DNA of 64,000 nt from Mimachlamys varia (taxonomy: Eukaryota; Mollusca; Bivalvia; Pectinida; Pectinidae): positions 39,065,426 through 39,129,425 of the forward strand of contig OX392534.1 in NCBI GenBank assembly GCA_947623455.1. The letters are read 5' to 3'. Shown one piece after another: positions 11,701-20,700 of the stretch (the stretch's first letter is position 1; each line of letters begins with the position of its first letter). Position numbers and translations under genes: made by a program. Below the pieces are notes generated by a model, which was given only the letters and a program-made list of their open reading frames with translations, did not search any database and was not told the DNA's origin.

Positions 11701-14700
11701 CGTGGAGGACGCCATGAGGATGAAGGGGGTTCTGGAAGTTATTGATAAACAGCAGCCAGAAAAACAAAGGCATGTAGACATCATTGTGGTATTTGTTTGG
11801 AATTAATATCTAGTCTTTCTTTTCGTTTATACAAGATATTCATTAAAGTTATGTACCGCTAAATGAACCACATTATTATTAAAATCCTTCACCAAAACCC
11901 TTATAGATCAATCGCAATACCAATCAGAACTTTGATGTTCCTTTGTTATTGCATAAACGGACGGTAACCTACCTTTGCAGACTTTTCCAAAGTTATTACA
12001 TTGTACTACAACAGTATATTTACTGCAAACATAGGGAGTATAGGTTTTGCAAAGCATTTGCGAAATAATGAGCAAAGCGGTGTATTCTGCTACGAGCTAA
12101 TATTATGTAGAAATACCTGGTTTATTCTGACATAAATCTGTTCCAGGATATTTGCCCTAGAAGTACTTCTAGGCCAGCTCAGAAACATGTCGGAGGATTT
12201 GGACTCCAGTGGCGGAGTGAAATCCCAGGGGCCGTGTTTGGAGAATCTCCGGTACCTCAGTAAAGTGGTGACAAGTAATGCCTACAACATCCTCGTCCTG
12301 GCAAGTCAGGATGCTCAGAGGGACGTTACACGTGACCTGGTAAGTCTCAGTACTTAGAAAGTTCTACTCTACAGTCGCACATATTTATCTCAAACTTACA
12401 TAACTCGAAGACCACGTCTTCGAAGCTTTACACTAACATTCAAACTCGCGTAATTCGAATCTTCGGATAACTCGACGTTTTCCAATGGTCCCGTCAACTT
12501 CGAGATAACAAGGTCGGAGTGTATATTGTAAAAAAAAAAAAACTGCATACAAAATATTCTTTACAAAAATTTATTACCTGATGGACTAATGTCATTAAGC
12601 TATATCTTCATGACTTCACACCTTAACATTCATTACAAATGCTCAAGGCTTCAGTAAGTATTGAAAACTATCAGAATTTTACCACATCAAGAACACAAAT
12701 ATTATCTATATTTGGTATATATGTTTTTGTCTGTGTTTGTGACGTTATGTTTTAAATTGTTTAATTGGTTTTGGACCAATGTGATGGATCAGAGAAGGGG
12801 ACGCCTATCAACAGACCTCGACGACAGGTAAATGTTACCTGTACTTGCACACTTCGTGACATGTGGCCGTGTTGAAGAAAGGGAATGTGACGAAATAATT
12901 TTACATTATGATATCTGTTCCTTCTCAATGGTCATGGAATTTGTTCCAGCATGTTCACAGAGTTTAACTCTTATGGAGACAGGCTTGATGCGTTCTTCAT
13001 GAAATATCTCTTAAGTCATCCTGAGTATGAAAAGTTATTGAACATTGTGAAGCTATGTCTTGTATTATCCCATGGACAGACTGATGTCGAAGGAGGCTTT
13101 TCAGTTAACAAGCAGAAAAAGAAAGGAACCTTTCACATAAAGCAAAATCAAATTCTTTGAGAGATAAAGCCAAAGAAAAAGATGCTTCACATCAAAATCT
13201 TGAATCAGAAATCAAAGGAAAAATGGAGGAGTTCAAACATTTGTAAAGTTAACTAGTACAGTGAATTAGTACAGTACATGCTTACGACATATATACACAC
13301 AAACATTGGAATTGGGTACATGCATGTGATTGAGTTCAAATGATACATGGTTGTTTTGAAATTAAAAAAGTCAGAGTAATAATTGATTGTTACTTGTATG
13401 TATGTATATAAGATAATTTTAACTTCCAGTTGAACCATGACTTGAAGCATTTTCAGAAGTCGAATCAACATTACCCATTTCTCGACATAGATATTAAGCA
13501 TTAAAAAGGCCTGGAACTTTAATTTTAGAGGCCTTGAAAAAGCCTTGAAAATCCTTGAATTTGAGGCACAGAAATCTGTATAAACCTTGTAACAGGTAAA
13601 TTGTAACAGGCATATTGTGTTTATTATTGCACTTTTATGATTGCACTGTTTAAGTTGTGTTTGTACGGTACGTTTATCTTTGATTAACATCATTAAATAG
13701 ATTATACGATCAATTTACTTGATCTCATCTCACTGTCTATAAATAAATTTTACCCAAAAACTTCCTGACATCGTTTCTATACAGATATTTAGTTTGATCA
13801 ATCAAAGAGACTGCAGACATATTTTATGGTTTAGGTTTCTTCACAAGAACGAGTTATCTTTCTTTGACCTTTTGAACATTCTTCCTGACTACTGTGTTTT
13901 CTACAGTAGTAAGTAGCGATGTCATGTCGACTCCTGTTGTGGTACCATTTTTGCTTAAAGGCCCAACACAAGTAACTTCTGGAATTTTTTCGGGATACTG
14001 AACAAAATGTGAAAAAATTGTAGTTGATAACCATGCAAAAATAAGTCTAAAACGAAGTTAACCTGAACGGTAACTAACAAGAAACTTTTGATAAAAAAAT
14101 CCAAAGAATTGAAAATAATTCAGGTGTGGCCCACTTCAACAACAAGCCGAAGTTATAATTAGAAGACAGTTCAAAATGAACGCTTGTTTACAAATACCGA
14201 GTTTCAACCGCTGCTGTACTGGTTACCACGTAAGAGTTCATCTTGAATATTGCTGATATCAGTTATTCTTAACTAAATCTGTAAATGTAATAAGTTATCA
14301 GGCTTGACTTCGCTTCGAGTTTTGCCGAAAGATACGTACATTGGGCCTTTAAAGATAATTTCTTTTAAAAAATACAATACAGGTCGATGCGGCGTCATTA
14401 AGTTTTAATGTTTTTAATACCCCCAATCTCCTGTTTAATACGATGCAATCATATTTATACCGCTATTATATTTTCTCAGTGGCAGGATTAGTTGTTTGAT
14501 TTCATAAAAAGTGAGAGTAGCTTGAATTGTATTTTGCATATAATGCAACAAAACATCCAATTACCGTAAAAAATTCTACTGCCAAAGCTGCAAGTCTCTC
14601 GAAAAGTTTATAAAACGGAAATGAAGAAATGAATACAACCTTGCCACTTTGAATGGCCCTGGTGTGAATTAAATAACCTCAATAAGTTAAAAATATTTTG

Positions 14701-17700
14701 TTTTATTGGCCTCCTTAATTGTTCACATCAATCATAATATGTGATAATCTCTTAACCTGCTATAGCCTTTGTGAGGTCCAATCAATTCAAAATCCCTTAA
14801 CCTGCTAGCCCTTGTGAGGTCCAATTATTTCAAAATCTCTTAACTGCTAGCCCTTGTGAAATCCAATTAATTCGAAAATCTCTTAATTGGCTAGCCCTTG
14901 TGAGATCCAATTCATTCTATGTCACTTAATGAAAGAAAAAGTTCACCAATTTCTTGCCAATTCTGATACTGTTGCTATGTATATCTGAAAAAAAACCGTA
15001 TAATTATGTAATCAATGAAATTACCACCTATTTAATATGAAATAGGATAGATGTTAGGTAATTATCTCGATATATAACGATTGTGCTATTTTCATACCAA
15101 ATACAGCATATACGCACGTGTTGAAATATTTGCATCTCAAATAGAAAAAAACCAAGATAATATAACTGACACGAAAATTGGTTTATTACAGATATATAAC
15201 TACGATGAAAAAGAATAAGATGAATGACATTATATACACAATAAAAAGATGTGACATCTACATTCAAATAATGGTTGAATGATAGCACAACAAAGGTAAA
15301 TTATAAAAATACAAGAATTGTATTATTAACTTAATGTACAGTTTTAGACTGTATGAATGAAACCCCGCCCTGCTATAATTAGCACCACGTGACAAAAGCA
15401 CAAACACAAACTAGTCCACTTGATTCTTAGATTAAACAGGTCATTTTTGCAATTTCTCGTATTGATATTAATATTATCAAATGAATCGGAATGATAGTAA
15501 ATTTACGATATATCAGTTGCATAGTTAATGAGGAGAAATATAATATGCGTGTTCAATGAAGCGAGAAACATTTTTATTTCATTGGCACTTCGACCTTCTT
15601 TGCCTTTACCATGAGCGTAATTATTGCACTATTTCCATTAATAAAAATATTTGACCTTCAAAGGGTTTCATGATTTACTGTTATCTCTTTGTTCGAGAAT
15701 GCAAACAACAAATTGGATATGGGCGTGTGACTCTTGTCACTGAATAGTATGATGTATTAGGCGATCATTACGAACATGTGCAGGGATGTTATAAACATGT
15801 AAAGTTGTCCTGAAAACTGCGTCTGACGTTTATGACAATAATTGCAATATTATATATCATACGTGTAAAATGAAAGATCAGCACCTGAGCCCTACTCTGA
15901 GGCCGGGACACCTGTTAGGGGCAGATGTGACGATAATTGATCGATATACGTATATGCCTACAGAGGTAATCGGTATTACCTAGTGCTGTGTGGCATTCGT
16001 GCTCGGCTATTAGTATATTAGTGAAGGGTGGAGCTGTCTTAGACACAAATGGCTCAATTAAGTTACATTCACGTCGAGTACCCAATTACACACTTATCTC
16101 TTCTCAATGGCCACCCTGCCATCCCAAGGGTATTCCATACAGCATAACACAAATAGCTTGTTGACAGGTCGGTTTGTGATATTTCTTCTACAAAAAATGA
16201 ATTTGTTTTCATATTTGTCTGCTTATTTTAGCGAACTCACTGCGATGTTTTGAAATGAAATAAAAAAGAGGGGCATAGTTTATTTAAATCTTACTATGCG
16301 TAATATTGATCAAACGTTTCAAACTGCATTAACAGAAAATGTTGATTTGGGCCCGACATCAGGGGTGTCTGTCTCACTGTCCGTCCTTTTGTCTGTCTTA
16401 CTGTCTGTCCGTATACACTTTTGGTTTCCCAATTTTGCTTGGTATTTCTCAGGATTATGATACTTTAAACAAAAGAGATATTTGAAATTTGACTTGTACC
16501 GCTTTGATATGTAGATGATGATTAGAAAAACTGAAACCAAAAGACAGTTTGAAATGTAATTATGTATAGAAGTGGTTTTGGACAAAGTCAATATCTCTGT
16601 TACTAAGGGACACGAAACGGGGCCAAAATGTCAGTGTTCTGGCATTTTAAAGGTGAATTGTGTATCTAAGTTCGTGGTTTTTGACACTCGGTTCTATGTA
16701 TGTTACACGAGGTAGAACATCACCTACTATCAGAGATATTCTAACTGTTGTCTCTCGCTATGTCCATAGCTATATCTAAAGAGGTACCAAGCTTGAATAA
16801 AAACATGTTTCATAAGAATAACTTTTGAACGATAGTTGTAAGAGACCGTATTGGAATCCTTTGTAAGTGTAATGTCGAAGTGTTCTTTCCAATATAACTG
16901 ACCTATGTGAAAAACAACGTAATGAATTTTACCAGATAACTCACTACGACGCAAGACAAAAAGACCAATTTTAAAGTTGACGTAAGGGAAAGTGTAACAA
17001 ATACGAAAACATAATACGTGCTAAGTTTTGTAGTTGCTTTGATAATTTTGTATTATGTTAAGTAAGCATACATGTACCAACATAAAAAGTGTGGCAGGAC
17101 TGTCATGGTATTAGGTCTGTAGCACACACCAGCAGCATTAGAGAAGCAGTAGATATATTAACGTATCAGGAATGGAACAGGCATATCATCAATGTATGGG
17201 ATGTAAAAGACATGTCAGGGTTTAAGGGCTATAGCAGGCATATTAACGTATTAATTGCTGTAGCAGGGATGTCGATGCGTTTGGTCTCCAGTAGGTAGGC
17301 ATATCAAAAGTCTGTGGATTATAGAGGATACCAACGCATTAGCGGGCTTATTAACGATGCGTTTGGTCTCCGGTAGGCATATCAAAAGTCTGCGGATTGT
17401 AGCTAGGGATACCAACGCATTAGCGGGCTTATTAACGATGCGTTTGGTCTCCGGTAGGCATATCAAAAGACTGCGAATTGTAGCTAGGGATACCAACGCA
17501 TTAGCGGGTATATTAACGGGCGCACGTGATGTAAGGGGAAATAACCGAAAGACAAACAGATTAGTACTGTAGTGGATATACCAAACTTTGACAACTTTAG
17601 CAGACTTGGCATCACATTAGGGATATTTGCAAGAGATACATACATCTGGGCAGTTCTAGAAACAAGTTCCTGAATGGCGTTAATTAAGAGGGTCTTTTAC

Positions 17701-20700
17701 AAAAGAGTGTTATCTTTTTCTGTGTATACTTCATTTGGCTAATGGCTAATGCTTTCCATATTTGTAGCAACCGGAAGTGATAGTGAAACAAATAGAGGCG
17801 TTAGGCGAGGCAACGTCTATCCATACAGTGTACGGGGCCCTACAGGAGGATGCTGATCTCCTCACCTCCTCAGTATGTAAGTATTGACTACACAGTTTAC
17901 GGGGGCTCCTTAATGAACGCCTATCTCCTGAATATTAATATTGACCATACAGTTTCTCATCGAGAAATATTGTCTTTGTGTGATATGAAGATGGGCGTTT
18001 TTGAGTTTGCTTATAAGTGAACTTACTTGTTGCGATTGGCAATAATGACGCGGTTATCATTTTGAGGATTTATGCTTACTTTAATGTGACCAAGATTTAC
18101 ACGGCGGGTGTCATCGATGAAGCAGAAGACGCTTACTCTTCCGGAACAACTTGCCTTATTCTCTTGTGCTTCTACGAGAGTCTTCGTGTAAATCTTCCCT
18201 TTTTCCTATTTTGCCTCTAGACACCCGCTATGTAAATCTTTACAATCACATCCAAGTAAACATCAAGTTCTCAAAACGAGAACTGAGTATCATTGTCAAT
18301 CACAACAAGTAAACACACTAATGAGCATACTCAAGAACGTAATTTTTCATATCACTTAAAGATACAGAATATTGCTCAATGAGACAAAGATGGCGACCAT
18401 AAGACTTGCCCATAGTTTTGATCAACCTGCATTTCTCGAATCCTTGTGTTGTTAGTTTGTTTGTCAGCAGTCGACATCGGTCATGAAAATCACACACATA
18501 TATATATTCGTCTGAATATAAATATTGACCATACAGTTTACTGGGCTCTTTGTGGGAAAACTGGATCTTCTGACTTCTTCTGTATAGAAGAACTAGCCTA
18601 ACAGTGTGTGGGGCTCTCCAAGTTGATGTCAAACTTGTCGTTTCATCTGTATGTTGATTCCTTGGACAAAAACAGTGTACATAACTGTGCAAGGCGGACA
18701 ACGACGTTTCACAGGTTTAGTTTTTTGTGAAAATCTATCTGTATTTCATCAGGATTAAGGTTGCTGTAAAGTTGTAGACGTTGGTATCCAAGTGTATTAC
18801 GTTTTACATGCTAAAATGGTACTTGCTGCAAATAATGCTGTCTTCAGATAAAACAGCCTATTTTAAAAACCTTTTATTTGTAATAAGATTATAACAGAAT
18901 GGTTTATTCAACGTTGACACTTTTTATTTTACAGATCTCCTTGAAGCCATTCACAAATTGGGAAAAGACAGTACAAATGCTTTCAGTAGCGTAGTGAAGT
19001 TAGCCTCGGACGAAGTGGACACTGACCATCCAGTGTTTGGCCTGAGAAAGGACCTGGTCAGACTTATCGGTAACATGTGTTTCCGGCACAAACCAAATCA
19101 GCAACGGGTAAGGTTGTGACTTTAATTTTGATAAATATTTCGTCCAAAATTGGTGGGTGTTATTCAACTCCCAATGCATATATTAATCATTACAACTGTT
19201 TAATAAACAAATCTACCAAAATTGAGGGGTGTTATTCAACTCCCAGTGCATCAATTAATCATTACAAATCCAATAAACCACACGTGTATTATATTCTGAA
19301 CGCTTTTTGATTGACTGACATAGTAATCACGTGGTTCAGTATCACGTGCTGGTTGATAACAACAACAACGTCATCATTTGCTTTATATGCACCCGCCATG
19401 AAATGGGGCATATAGTCTTACCCATGTCCGTCGCGTCCCGTCCCGTCGCGTCCCATCGCGTCCCATCCCATGGTAATGTAACCAGCTTATTTATCCGATT
19501 GTCATCAAACTTCGCATACGTAATAAGCATGAAGAACTAATTTCATATGAGGGAAGGGGCTATTTATGTCTCACAGACAGTTCTTGTTTTAACTTTCTTT
19601 TCGTCCTGAAGTTGTTGCCGAAAGAATAACTTAAACAAAAAGAGTTTAATCAAAATGATCCTGTCTTTTCCGATTTGGTTAACTTGGACCAACTGCATAA
19701 CTCTATTGTACTTTCATGTCCACAATGGTAATACTCATATTTATTGCCCTGTTGCCAAGTTAAAACACGACTAAGCTTCTTAATTCAACTCGTTTGATTT
19801 TCTTATTCAATAAACCTTAGTTTGCTATTCTCATCTGAGTTTTTTTTTCAGTCGTTATTAGTTTAAATTCCGCCTGAGGTTTTCATGCTGTTTTTATACT
19901 GATTGGCGCTTTATGCTTTACCGTTTTACTTCAATGGATATTCCTAGTACACTGTACCATTTTCTGACCTCATCCCTTTCTCCAACTCGCTGAACCCGCT
20001 GAAGAACTTGGAAACCCCACCTGTCCCCCAGTATTTCCCTAGTAATATCCCGTTCCTTCAAACACTTTTAAAACGACAATGCTATCAAACCAAAAGAATG
20101 ATGAGAATAGGACTGAAACCTAAACACAGATATCAAAGGGGAGAGTACATCGGGAGGCGGGGAGTGTGACGAAGCGATAAAGGTGGAGTATTACATAATT
20201 ACGTGTTGTCGATTGAAGCTTTGGCTGTCGGTAACAATATATCGGGGGTCTATCAGCCCATTGCACAATGTCTTTGAAGTCTGATCGGGTTTTATGAATG
20301 CACAAGGTGACTACAAGACTGATCGGGCTATATTCAGTATGTCTGATTTCGTCATTAAATTGGCGACAGATGAATATACATATTATATTTGAGCGTAACC
20401 TTTTATAACTTTATGTGAAAATATAACTACATCTGTAGATTGGGAACTATGATTTCGTCATTAAATTAGAGAAAGATTGATATACATATATTGTAGCGTA
20501 ACCCTTTGTAACTTTAAATATTACTAGATTGGTTGCCATTAAGACAAATATGTTTGTTCCAAAAAACGTCATCTTTAAACACTTTTGTTGAATAAATAGT
20601 AACATATGAATATTAAGTAGCCTGCTTTATTGAATGTGAATTGTCGTACGACTAGTAAGTTTGCCTATTTTATTGAATGTAAAGTAGCATAAGACGATTG

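Noticed and set aside
17251..17572. Overlapping frames on both strands with RLVSGRHIKS-type repeats
   Set aside because: They arise from 81-bp tandem units, divisible by 3, with no homology.
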